From contig CAJASG010000191.1 of assembly GCA_903944555.1 (NCBI GenBank), forward strand, positions 1 to 6,012: a stretch of 6,012 bases of DNA. The letters run 5' to 3'. Each line of letters opens with the position of its first letter. The first letter of the stretch is position 1. A program made the translations under genes and the position numbers. The DNA comes from an uncultured beta proteobacterium. GTDB taxonomy: Bacteria > Pseudomonadota > Gammaproteobacteria > Burkholderiales > Burkholderiaceae_C. This document shows, piece by piece, positions 1 through 5,919 of the stretch. The notes under the pieces were generated by a model. It worked only from the letters and a program-made list of their open reading frames with translations. It was not told the DNA's origin and searched no databases.

Positions 1-1
1 C

Positions 2-895
2 GAATCGCTGAACCTGTCGGGACCAGGCAGACAGGTGTGGTGGACCGCCATTCGTCCACGCACCTTGAGCATTGCGGTCGCGCCGGTATTGCTCGGCACG
101 GCATTGGCCTGGGCTGATGGCAGCGTGCGGCATTGGCCTGCTCTGCTGGCGGCTCTGGCCTGCGCCTTGCTAATTCAGATTGGCACCAATTTGCACAATG
201 ACGTGATCGACTTCGAGCGCGGCAATGATCGGCCTGACCGGGTTGGCCCGCTTCGGGTCACCGCCGCCGGGTGGGTCAGCGCCCGCACCATGCACCATGC
301 CACCATTTTTTGTTATGGCTTGGCGCTGCTCATCGGCATTTACCTGGTGGGCCACGGTGGCTGGCCGATTCTGCTGGCAGGCGTGTCGTCCCTGTGGGCG
401 GGTTGGGCCTATTCGGGTGGTACGCGGCCGGTGTCCCACACCGCATTGGGCGAAGCTTTTGTGCTGGTATTTTTTGGCTTGGTGGCCGTATCTGGCAGCC
501 ATTGGTTGCAAAGTGGAACGCCCTCGCTCGACGCACTGTTGTGCGGCGCAACCCTCGGACTGCCGGCAGCCGCCGTGTTACTGGTCAACAATTTCCGCGA
601 CCTGGATGCCGACCTGCGCAGTGGCCGCCACACCTTGGCCGCCCGCTTGGGGCCCAGCCGCTCCCGTACGACCTACGCCACCATGATGCTGCTGCCGTTT
701 GCATTGGTTGTGCTGCTGGCGTGGCGTGGCCACCCTGGCGCCTTGCTCGCACTGCTGGCACTACCACACAGCATTCAGTTGACACAACGCTTGCGTCAGG
801 ATGCCAGTGCCGCATCGCTCAACGCCTTGCTGGCGGCTACTGCCAAAGTTGGCCTCATCCTGGCGGTGCTGCTTGCCCTAGGGATATTTCTGTGA
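2..895 (+). CDS. menA: MenA-type prenyltransferase (UbiA superfamily), 5' end probably outside window
   Basis: Integral membrane prenyltransferase, best matched to 1,4-dihydroxy-2-naphthoate polyprenyltransferase, which attaches the isoprenoid tail in menaquinone synthesis. Numbering from GTG 35 (286 residues): the first Asp-rich motif is NDVIDFERGND at 55-65, followed by DRVGPLR (68-74), which is characteristic of MenA. The YSGG loop is at 127-130 and the second Asp motif NNFRDLDAD at 185-193, followed by TLAARLG. These Asp clusters bind Mg-diphosphate in the family. Several hydrophobic segments fit a polytopic protein. The frame is open leftward to base 2, no good ribosome-binding site precedes GTG 35, and homologues often have about ten more residues, so the true start is probably off the left edge. 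The stop overlaps the next gene. A different UbiA-family aromatic substrate is possible, because no other menaquinone gene is visible here. Confidence 0.85.
   Translation, partial: ESLNLSGPGRQVWWTAIRPRTLSIAVAPVLLGTALAWADGSVRHWPALLAALACALLIQIGTNLHNDVIDFERGNDRPDRVGPLRVTAAGWVSARTMHHATIFCYGLALLIGIYLVGHGGWPILLAGVSSLWAGWAYSGGTRPVSHTALGEAFVLVFFGLVAVSGSHWLQSGTPSLDALLCGATLGLPAAAVLLVNNFRDLDADLRSGRHTLAARLGPSRSRTTYATMMLLPFALVVLLAWRGHPGALLALLALPHSIQLTQRLRQDASAASLNALLAATAKVGLILAVLLALGIFL
880..884 (+). promoter_or_regulatory. Ribosome-binding site of the BASS transporter
   Basis: AGGGA lies inside the end of the prenyltransferase gene, 7 bases before GTG 892 and 13 bases before ATG 898. The spacing favours the GTG start, which also forms a GTGA overlap with the upstream stop codon. 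Confidence 0.5.
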
Positions 896-1782
896 GCATG
901 TCGGTATTGACCCAATGGCTACCACTGGCCTTGGCGTTCATCATGCTGTACCTCGGGCTGACCCTGCATGTTCAGGATTTCCACAGCGTGCTGCAACGCC
1001 CACGGGCATTGGTAGCAGGTCTGATCGGGCAACTGCTGATGGTTCCCTTGCTGGGGTTCGGCGTGGCCTACTTGCTCCATCTGGAACCCACCATGGCAGT
1101 CGGGCTGATGGTGCTGGCCGCGTGCCCTGGGGGCGTTAGCTCCGGGTTGTTGACCCACCTTGCACGCGGTGATGTGGCACTGTCAATCTCACTCACTGCT
1201 GTTACCAGCGTCGCTGCGGTGCTGACCCTGCCCCTGGTGGTAGATGGTGCCATGCGCTTCTTTATGTCCAGCGGCATGGGCATCGAATTCCCGCTGGGCG
1301 GTATGGTGCGCAGCATTTTTCTTCTGACCACCGTGCCGGTACTGACCGGCATGGCCTTGCGTGCATGGCAGCCAACCCGGGTGACGCGCATTGAGCCCAT
1401 CGCCGGGCGCATTTCCACCGCGCTGTTCATCCTGGTGGTCTTTGTCACCTTTTGGGACCAACGCCAGGTGCTGCTCAACAACCTCTCCACCATTGGTCCC
1501 GCCAGCCTGCTACTCAATGTGACGGTGCTCGCTGGCGCTTGGTTCCTGTGCCGCCAACTGGGTTTGGTGCGGCGGGATCGTATTTCCGTGGTGACCGAAT
1601 GTGGGTTGCAAAATTCCGCCTTAGGCATCTACGTTTGCGTCCAACTCCTGCAGTCGCCCGCCATGAGCGTGCCCAGCGTGGTGTACGCCCTGTTGATGAA
1701 CGGCGGGGCACTGGCATTCGTCGTGTTGATGCGCCTCAAGCTGCGGCAACCCGGCTCGGGCATCACCACGGGTGCGCCATGA
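892..1782 (+). CDS. Bile acid:sodium symporter (BASS) family transporter
   Basis: Inner-membrane, probably Na+-coupled secondary transporter of about 296 residues, the usual length for bacterial BASS proteins with about ten membrane segments. Visible family signatures are the ACPGGVSSGLLTHLARGD stretch (bases about 1120-1171), which contains the conserved CPGG-S crossover region, and ECGLQNSALGIYV (bases about 1597-1635), which matches the conserved E-x-G-x-QN motif near the Na+ sites. Nearly the whole protein is hydrophobic. I prefer GTG 892 for its spacing from AGGGA; ATG 898 would give 294 residues. The stop is embedded in ATGA with the start of the NosD gene, so translation is probably coupled. 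Known substrates of the wider family include bile acids, pantoate and keto acids, and the substrate cannot be read from sequence. The same frame stays open far upstream (to 271), but that part overlaps menA and is not coding. Confidence 0.88.
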   Translation: MSMSVLTQWLPLALAFIMLYLGLTLHVQDFHSVLQRPRALVAGLIGQLLMVPLLGFGVAYLLHLEPTMAVGLMVLAACPGGVSSGLLTHLARGDVALSISLTAVTSVAAVLTLPLVVDGAMRFFMSSGMGIEFPLGGMVRSIFLLTTVPVLTGMALRAWQPTRVTRIEPIAGRISTALFILVVFVTFWDQRQVLLNNLSTIGPASLLLNVTVLAGAWFLCRQLGLVRRDRISVVTECGLQNSALGIYVCVQLLQSPAMSVPSVVYALLMNGGALAFVVLMRLKLRQPGSGITTGAP

Positions 1783-3014
1783 GAACGCGGCTCACCGTGG
1801 GAGTGCTCGCGCTCGGCGCGCTGTGCATGACGCTGGTACAGGCGACTGCACAACCAGCACAAAAACCGTCAACGCAAGCCCTGCAACCGCTCATTGACGC
1901 CACACCCACGGGTGGCACTCTGCATTTGGCCCCTGGCGTCTACACCGGCCCGGCCACCATCGACCGCACGATGACTCTGGAGGGCGATGGCCAGGCGGTC
2001 ATTCAGGGTGATGGCCACAGCACGGTTTTAAGCGTCGACGCCACAGCAGTCACCCTGCGCGGCCTGCGCGTGCGCGGCAGCGGTGACTCGCACGACCGCA
2101 TCGACGCCGGCATCTTGTTGCAAGGTGACGAACACCGGGTGGAAAACAATGATTTGCAAGACGTGCTGTTTGGTATTCACCTTAAAGGCGTCAACCGCGC
2201 ACTGATCAAAGGCAACCGGGTCACCGGGAAGCCCTTTACCACCGGCTTGCGCGGCGACCCACTGCGGCTTTGGTACAGCAACCACAACCGCATCGAAGAC
2301 AACCACTTTACCCGCGGGCGTGACGTAACCCTGACCAACTCGCCGGACAACCAGTTGCTGCGCAACCACTTTACCGATGGGCGTTACGGCATGCACATCA
2401 TTTTTTCACCCCGCTTGGTGGCGCAAGACAACCACTTAAGCGATACCGGCACCGGCATTGTTGCGCTGTACTCACCGCAACTCACCCTGATTGGCAATTC
2501 CATTGAACACGCCCTGACCGATGGTGGCGGCGGCATCGTGATCCGGGAAAGTGACGGCAGCCTGATCGAGAACAACAAGGTATTGCACTGCACGGTGGGG
2601 CTGAAGATGGACGCCCCACTCGCAGGTGGGCGGCAAATCACCGTGCGGGGTAACCACTTTGCGTACAACATCGTTGGCATGTTTTTTCTGGGTGAGGCCG
2701 GAGTGGCCCAATTCAGCGACAACCGTTTTGACAACAACCTGACCACGGTGGCCATCAGCGCACCGGGCGCCGGCAGCGCCAACCAGTGGAGCGACAACCG
2801 CTGGGACGACTACCAGGGTTTTGACCGCAACCACGACCAGATCGGCGACACACCGCATGACGTGATGCTGTACGCCGACCGCATCTGGATGGAAATGCCG
2901 AAAGCGACTTTCTTCCGCAACACGCCAGCCTTTGAGTTACTCGACTTTCTTGAGCGATTGGCCCCCTTCTCTTCCCCGCACCGCGTGCTGCAGGACCCGC
3001 GTCCACGGATGTGA
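1779..3014 (+). CDS. nosD: NosD-type periplasmic copper-processing beta-helix protein
   Basis: Exported 411-residue right-handed beta-helix protein of the NosD family. NosD works with the ABC proteins NosF/NosY and with NosL to mature the copper-sulfide CuZ centre of periplasmic nitrous oxide reductase. Residues 1-24 form a signal peptide with likely cleavage after ATA or AQPA. Repeated coils of about 21-22 residues follow from about 60 to 330, marked by recurring N-N/N-H steps (ENND, IEDNHF, LLRNHF, AQDNHL, IENNKV, VRGNHF). Diagnostic NosD segments are GLRGDPLRLWYSNHNRIE (156-173), GRYGMHIIFS (201-210), NRWDDYQGFDRNHDQIGD (340-357) and the C-terminal YADRIW...LLDFLERLAP...DPRPRM. Where many NosD proteins have a second RD-x-WYS coil, this one reads RDVTLTNSPDN (181-191). 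The ATGA overlap with the transporter fixes the start; a longer open frame to 1452 is not supported. nosZ, nosF, nosY and nosL are not in the window. Confidence 0.9.
   Translation: MRTRLTVGVLALGALCMTLVQATAQPAQKPSTQALQPLIDATPTGGTLHLAPGVYTGPATIDRTMTLEGDGQAVIQGDGHSTVLSVDATAVTLRGLRVRGSGDSHDRIDAGILLQGDEHRVENNDLQDVLFGIHLKGVNRALIKGNRVTGKPFTTGLRGDPLRLWYSNHNRIEDNHFTRGRDVTLTNSPDNQLLRNHFTDGRYGMHIIFSPRLVAQDNHLSDTGTGIVALYSPQLTLIGNSIEHALTDGGGGIVIRESDGSLIENNKVLHCTVGLKMDAPLAGGRQITVRGNHFAYNIVGMFFLGEAGVAQFSDNRFDNNLTTVAISAPGAGSANQWSDNRWDDYQGFDRNHDQIGDTPHDVMLYADRIWMEMPKATFFRNTPAFELLDFLERLAPFSSPHRVLQDPRPRM
2301..2440 (+). repeat. nosD: Internal repeat of the NosD beta-helix visible in DNA
   Basis: AACCACTTTACC occurs identically at 2301-2312 and 2364-2375 (63 bases apart, 21 codons). 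A close variant AACCACTTAAG is at 2430 (22 codons further) and AACCACTTTGCG lies outside this span at 2652. Each encodes the Asn-His-Phe/Leu turn of one helical coil. This reflects protein periodicity rather than a mobile or regulatory repeat. Confidence 0.7.
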
Positions 3015-3036
3015 CCCGCCCCCCGCACGCCAACCC

Positions 3037-3041
3037 AGGAG
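3037..3041 (+). promoter_or_regulatory. Ribosome-binding site of the small secreted protein gene
   Basis: A strong AGGAG lies 8 bases before ATG 3050 in the 35-base gap after nosD. It decides the start in favour of ATG 3050 over an in-frame GTG at 3011. I see no convincing -35/-10 pair in the gap. Confidence 0.75.
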
Positions 3042-3049
3042 TCTCCCCC

Positions 3050-3418
3050 ATGAAACACATTTCCCGTACGCTGATCGCACTAGGACTGGCCCAGGCGCTC
3101 CTGGTGACGCCAGTCCAAGCCCAAGCCCCTTTGGAGCTTGCCCTGCAAGTCGTTGGTGAACTGGCCCAAGTCAACGGCCAGGCACTGGCGTGCCAGGAGC
3201 TGAAAATTGCCGCACGCGCAAAGAGCCTGATGATTACCCATGCCCCCAAGACGGCACGTTTTGGGGATGCCTATGAAGTGGGCACCCAACAAAGCTACAG
3301 CGCACAGGTCAATGGCACAGCGGCTTGCCCTGACAGCACCGCACTCACCAAGCGCCTGGACGCCCTTGTGCAGCGACTGCAAACCGCCCTGCCTGCCACC
3401 CTTTCAGAAAGTAAATAA
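3050..3418 (+). CDS. Small secreted protein of unknown function with two cysteines
   Basis: I do not recognise this 122-residue protein. Residues 1-26 look like a Sec signal peptide (Lys/Arg n-region, hydrophobic IALGLAQALLV, cleavage near VQAQA-P), so the mature product is about 96 residues and periplasmic. The mature part contains Cys48 (ALACQE) and Cys93 (TAACPD), which could form one disulfide, a segment KSLMITHAPKTARFGDAYE (58-76) with a potential metal-binding Met-x2-His, and an amphipathic C-terminal helix (about 98-114). There is no CxxCH haem motif, so it is not a c-type cytochrome partner for the flavoprotein downstream. It has its own strong AGGAG and sits 35 bases after nosD and 3 bases before the SCO1 gene, so it is probably co-transcribed. 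A role beside the copper proteins is inferred only from context. Confidence 0.82.
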   Translation: MKHISRTLIALGLAQALLVTPVQAQAPLELALQVVGELAQVNGQALACQELKIAARAKSLMITHAPKTARFGDAYEVGTQQSYSAQVNGTAACPDSTALTKRLDALVQRLQTALPATLSESK

Positions 3419-3421
3419 GCT

Positions 3422-4072
3422 ATGCAGACCCCTACCCTACAACACCGCTTGGCAGCCCTGACGCTCTTGGTGCTGGCTGCGCTCACTAGCCCTGCCAGTG
3501 CGCAAACAAGCCAGCCCGGCCTGGCCGAGCCCGTCAATGCGGTGGACGCTGCCGCCAACGCCCATGAGTTCCCCCGCTACCTGCTGCAAAACGGCCGGGG
3601 GCGCGCGGTCATGGTGAATGACTTTCGTGAACGGTTCCAGTTGGTCTCGTTCGGGTTTACCGGCTGCCCGGACGTCTGCCCAACCACCATGCTGGAAATG
3701 CAGCAGGTCATGGCCGCGCTGGGGGACCGCGCCAAGCAGGTGCAACCCATCTTCATTACCGTGGACCCGGAGCGCGATACCGGCGCCGTGCTGGACGCCT
3801 ACACCGCCAACTTCGACAGCCGTATTTTGGGCCTGACCGGTAGCCTGCAGCTGGTGCGCTGGGCGGCGGACAACTTCAAGGTGCAGTTTGAAAAAGTTCG
3901 TGAACCCGGCGCGGCGCCCAACATTTACACCATGGACCACACCGCGGGCATGTTCCTGCTGGGGCCAGACGGCCAGCGCATTACCAAGTTCATGTACGCC
4001 ACACCGGTCAAGGACATGGTCGCAACGATCAATCAATGGCTCGACGTGAACGAGAAACTGCCTAAAAAATGA
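3422..4072 (+). CDS. SCO1/SenC/PrrC family copper chaperone
   Basis: Periplasmic thioredoxin-fold copper protein of 216 residues. SCO proteins bind Cu through two cysteines and a distal histidine and deliver it to CuA sites of cytochrome c oxidase, or act as thiol-disulfide reductants; some are linked to nitrous oxide reductase. The copper motif is complete: GCPDVCPTTM supplies Cys82 and Cys86, and MDHTAGMFLL supplies His173. FITVDPERDT (111-120) and the surrounding strands are typical of the family. Residues 1-27 form a signal peptide ending SPASA, which predicts a soluble periplasmic form rather than the membrane-anchored form common in the family. The start lies 3 bases after the preceding stop with only a weak ribosome-binding site, and the stop overlaps the next start in ATGA. 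The nosD neighbour hints at a CuA target in NosZ, but that is inference. Confidence 0.92.
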   Translation: MQTPTLQHRLAALTLLVLAALTSPASAQTSQPGLAEPVNAVDAAANAHEFPRYLLQNGRGRAVMVNDFRERFQLVSFGFTGCPDVCPTTMLEMQQVMAALGDRAKQVQPIFITVDPERDTGAVLDAYTANFDSRILGLTGSLQLVRWAADNFKVQFEKVREPGAAPNIYTMDHTAGMFLLGPDGQRITKFMYATPVKDMVATINQWLDVNEKLPKK

Positions 4073-5367
4073 AACGCCGATTGCTGCTGGGGGCAATAGG
4101 CTGCGCCGGGCTCAACTGGCAGAGCCAGGCATGGTCTGCCAGCGGCACGCCTGCCTCGGGCCCGGCCCCTGGTCAGCGGGTCGTCATCGTTGGTGGCGGC
4201 TGGGGGGGGCTGAGCGCTGCACGTGCCCTGCGCCAAAGTGCGCCCGAGCTGGACGTCGTCTTGATCGACCGTGATCCCCAACTCCGCGCCTTGCCCCTGA
4301 GCAGCCCCTGGCTGGTAGACCGCACGCCGGAGCGTCTGGCGCGTATCGACCTGGCCACTCTCGCCCGGCAATTGGGTTACCGCTTCGTCGCCGCGGAGGT
4401 GCAGTCGATTGACCGCACCCAGCGGCAGGTGCACTCCACACAGGGGCGGTTTGGCTACGACTGGCTGGTGTTGGCCGCTGGCATTGACTACGACTACGCC
4501 GCCTGGTTTGGTGACGATACACGCGCCAGCGCACAGGCACGTACACAGTTTCCAGCCGGTTTTATGGCTGGCGAGCTCGATTCTCTCAAGCGCAAATTGG
4601 AAGAATTTCGCGGCGGCGATCTGGTGATGACGATCCCGCCACCGCCCTACCGCTGCCCCCCCGCACCCTATGAGCGCGCCATGTTGATCGGCTGGTGGCT
4701 CAAAACCCGGCGCATACCGGGCAAACTCACCATCATTGACGCCAGCGCCGGGATACCTCGCTTTACCCGCCTGTTTGCGGAGCACTACCGCGACCAGATC
4801 GTGCACCAGCCGCACTCGCAAGAATTGGTGATTGACCCATTTGCCCGCAAGCTCAGCACGCTTGATGGCGAAATGGGCTTTGACCATGCCATGTTGCTGC
4901 CCCCCATGCAAGCCAGTAAGCTGGTGGCACAAACGGGCTTGCTGGGCACCAACGCCCAGGGCCAAGCGACCCGCTGGGCCGGTGTAGACCCGCTACAGCT
5001 GCGCTCCCTGGTGGATGACCGTGTGTATTTGGTAGGCGATCTGCTGGACACCGTTTCGCCGCTGTTTGGTCACTACCCGAAAACGGCGCACATTGCCACC
5101 CGGTTAGGGGCATCGGCCGCACAGCAAATTGCGCAACTCAGCCGGGGTAGTGCCCCCACTGCTGTAGCGTTACCAAGCAGCATCTGCCATGTCTGGCTCA
5201 GCGCCGAACCCGCCGAGCACCTGATCATGGACGCGCAGTACCGGCAACGCGGTGACGGTCTGATTGTGCAAACCGTGCGCCAGCAGGACAACCCGCAACC
5301 GCGTGACGAAGACCTTCAATGGGCGCAGACCCTGTACACAGAAAGCCTGGGCGTGCCTGCGGCGTGA
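4069..5367 (+). CDS. FccB-like FAD-dependent oxidoreductase (flavocytochrome c sulfide dehydrogenase family), Tat-exported
   Basis: Periplasmic flavoprotein of 432 residues related to FccB, which oxidises sulfide and passes electrons to a cytochrome c, and more distantly to sulfide:quinone reductase. KRRLLLG at residues 2-8 is a plausible twin-arginine signal, as in FccB. The FAD dinucleotide motif is VVIVGGGWGGLSAA (38-51), with AAGIDYD (136-142) and VGD (322-324) as later FAD contacts. The segment around RCPPAPYERA (195-204) matches the FccB motif with redox Cys (Cys196 here), and SSICHVWLS (370-378) places Cys373 where FccB has the second disulfide cysteine. The C-terminal part resembles the FCSD flavin-binding domain. 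The FccB cysteine that holds FAD covalently aligns with Leu75, so FAD is probably non-covalent. No cytochrome subunit is present in the window. The start is set by the ATGA overlap with the SCO1 gene. Whether sulfide is the real substrate is unproven. Confidence 0.85.
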   Translation: MKRRLLLGAIGCAGLNWQSQAWSASGTPASGPAPGQRVVIVGGGWGGLSAARALRQSAPELDVVLIDRDPQLRALPLSSPWLVDRTPERLARIDLATLARQLGYRFVAAEVQSIDRTQRQVHSTQGRFGYDWLVLAAGIDYDYAAWFGDDTRASAQARTQFPAGFMAGELDSLKRKLEEFRGGDLVMTIPPPPYRCPPAPYERAMLIGWWLKTRRIPGKLTIIDASAGIPRFTRLFAEHYRDQIVHQPHSQELVIDPFARKLSTLDGEMGFDHAMLLPPMQASKLVAQTGLLGTNAQGQATRWAGVDPLQLRSLVDDRVYLVGDLLDTVSPLFGHYPKTAHIATRLGASAAQQIAQLSRGSAPTAVALPSSICHVWLSAEPAEHLIMDAQYRQRGDGLIVQTVRQQDNPQPRDEDLQWAQTLYTESLGVPAA

Positions 5368-5403
5368 GATGCGCCGCAGCACGGCACACGGTCAGTGCCG
5401 TGC
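5357..5403. terminator. Tandem hairpins between convergent genes, candidate bidirectional terminator
   Basis: Two perfect inverted repeats abut. The first pairs 5357-5364 with 5372-5379 (8 bp, 7-base loop) and spans the flavoprotein stop codon. The second pairs 5379-5387 with 5395-5403 (9 bp GCACGGCAC stem, 7-base loop) and spans the stop codon of the DUF411 gene. They share base 5379, so only one may form fully at a time. Neither strand has a T-run after the stem, so a classical intrinsic terminator is not certain; roadblock, Rho-linked or RNA-stabilising roles fit as well. Confidence 0.5.
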
Positions 5404-5919
5404 GTAAACGCTGGTTCGCCCGTCTGGACCCACCAGATAGGTGTTGAAAGCCTCGCGCTTGATGTCACGCTCCTGCCCCGCGTTGTCCAAAATAGTGCAG
5501 GCCGTATCGCACACGGGGTTGTAGCTCTCGCGCCCGGGTGCGCCACCCGGCAAGCCCGGCACAGCCAGCCCACGCGCATGGGGCTTCTCCTGGAGCAGCA
5601 GCAAAACATCTTCCGCTGGCACATGGCCTTCGATGAAATAACCCGCCACACGCGCCGTGTGCACCGACTCGAACCCCGATGGCACGCTGAGCCAGCGCTT
5701 GATGCGCGGCATATCGGACTGCAATCGCTCTTCCATGGTGACGACAAAACCGTGTTTGCGCAGGTGGTCGGCCCAATCGATGCAAGACAGGCATGGGCTG
5801 GGGGCATACACCACCACAGGGGGCAACTGGGCCACATCTGCCGCCATGGACGGACGCAACCAGCCGGTCAGTCCAACGATTGCCAGCAGCGCTGCGGGCA
5901 GCACGGACGCGCGGCGCAT
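5392..5919 (-). CDS. DUF411-family putative metal-binding periplasmic protein
   Basis: Exported protein of 175 residues from ATG 5919. Residues 1-27 are a signal peptide (MRR n-region, hydrophobic core, cleavage near PSMA-A). The rest follows the DUF411 pattern: VVVYAPSPCLSCIDWADHL (35-53), MPRIKRWLSVP (70-80), ESVHTARVAGYFIEGHVPAED (84-104), RGLAVPGLPGGAPG (116-129) and a C-terminal LVGPDGRTSVYARH. DUF411 proteins are often found in copper/silver resistance loci. The usual CGCC is CLSC here (Cys43, Cys46) and the usual CHTA is VHTA, so two family cysteines are missing; an extra segment near 132-158 adds CDTAC (Cys137, Cys141). The ATG overlaps the stop of the upstream reading frame as TGATG, which favours this start. 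A TTG at 5958 with a GGTGAG eight bases before it is an alternative giving 188 residues. Confidence 0.85.
   Translation of the reverse strand: MRRASVLPAALLAIVGLTGWLRPSMAADVAQLPPVVVYAPSPCLSCIDWADHLRKHGFVVTMEERLQSDMPRIKRWLSVPSGFESVHTARVAGYFIEGHVPAEDVLLLLQEKPHARGLAVPGLPGGAPGRESYNPVCDTACTILDNAGQERDIKREAFNTYLVGPDGRTSVYARH

Noticed and set aside
271..891. Long in-frame extension upstream of the BASS transporter
   Set aside because: It lies wholly within menA in another frame, gives a His/Pro/Arg-rich sequence unlike any membrane protein, and the transporter homology begins only at about 898.
1068..1628. 186-codon open frame antisense to the BASS gene
   Set aside because: Low-complexity Thr/Ser/Arg-rich product, typical of antisense to hydrophobic membrane-protein codons.
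1452..1778. Possible N-terminal extension of NosD
   Set aside because: It overlaps the conserved C-terminal part of the BASS gene. The signal peptide starts precisely at ATG 1779 in an ATGA overlap.
3015..3049. Internal promoter or terminator between nosD and the small secreted protein
   Set aside because: The 35 bases hold only a C-rich stretch and the AGGAG; I see no promoter boxes and no hairpin.
3437..4096. 219-codon open frame antisense to the SCO1 gene
   Set aside because: It covers the same bases as the well-supported SCO1 gene on the opposite strand and shows no domain, signal peptide or ribosome-binding site.
4033..4965. 310-codon open frame antisense to the FccB-like gene
   Set aside because: It is a mirror frame of a GC-rich gene with clear homology. 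The translation is rich in Gly, Ala, His and Gln with no recognisable domain.
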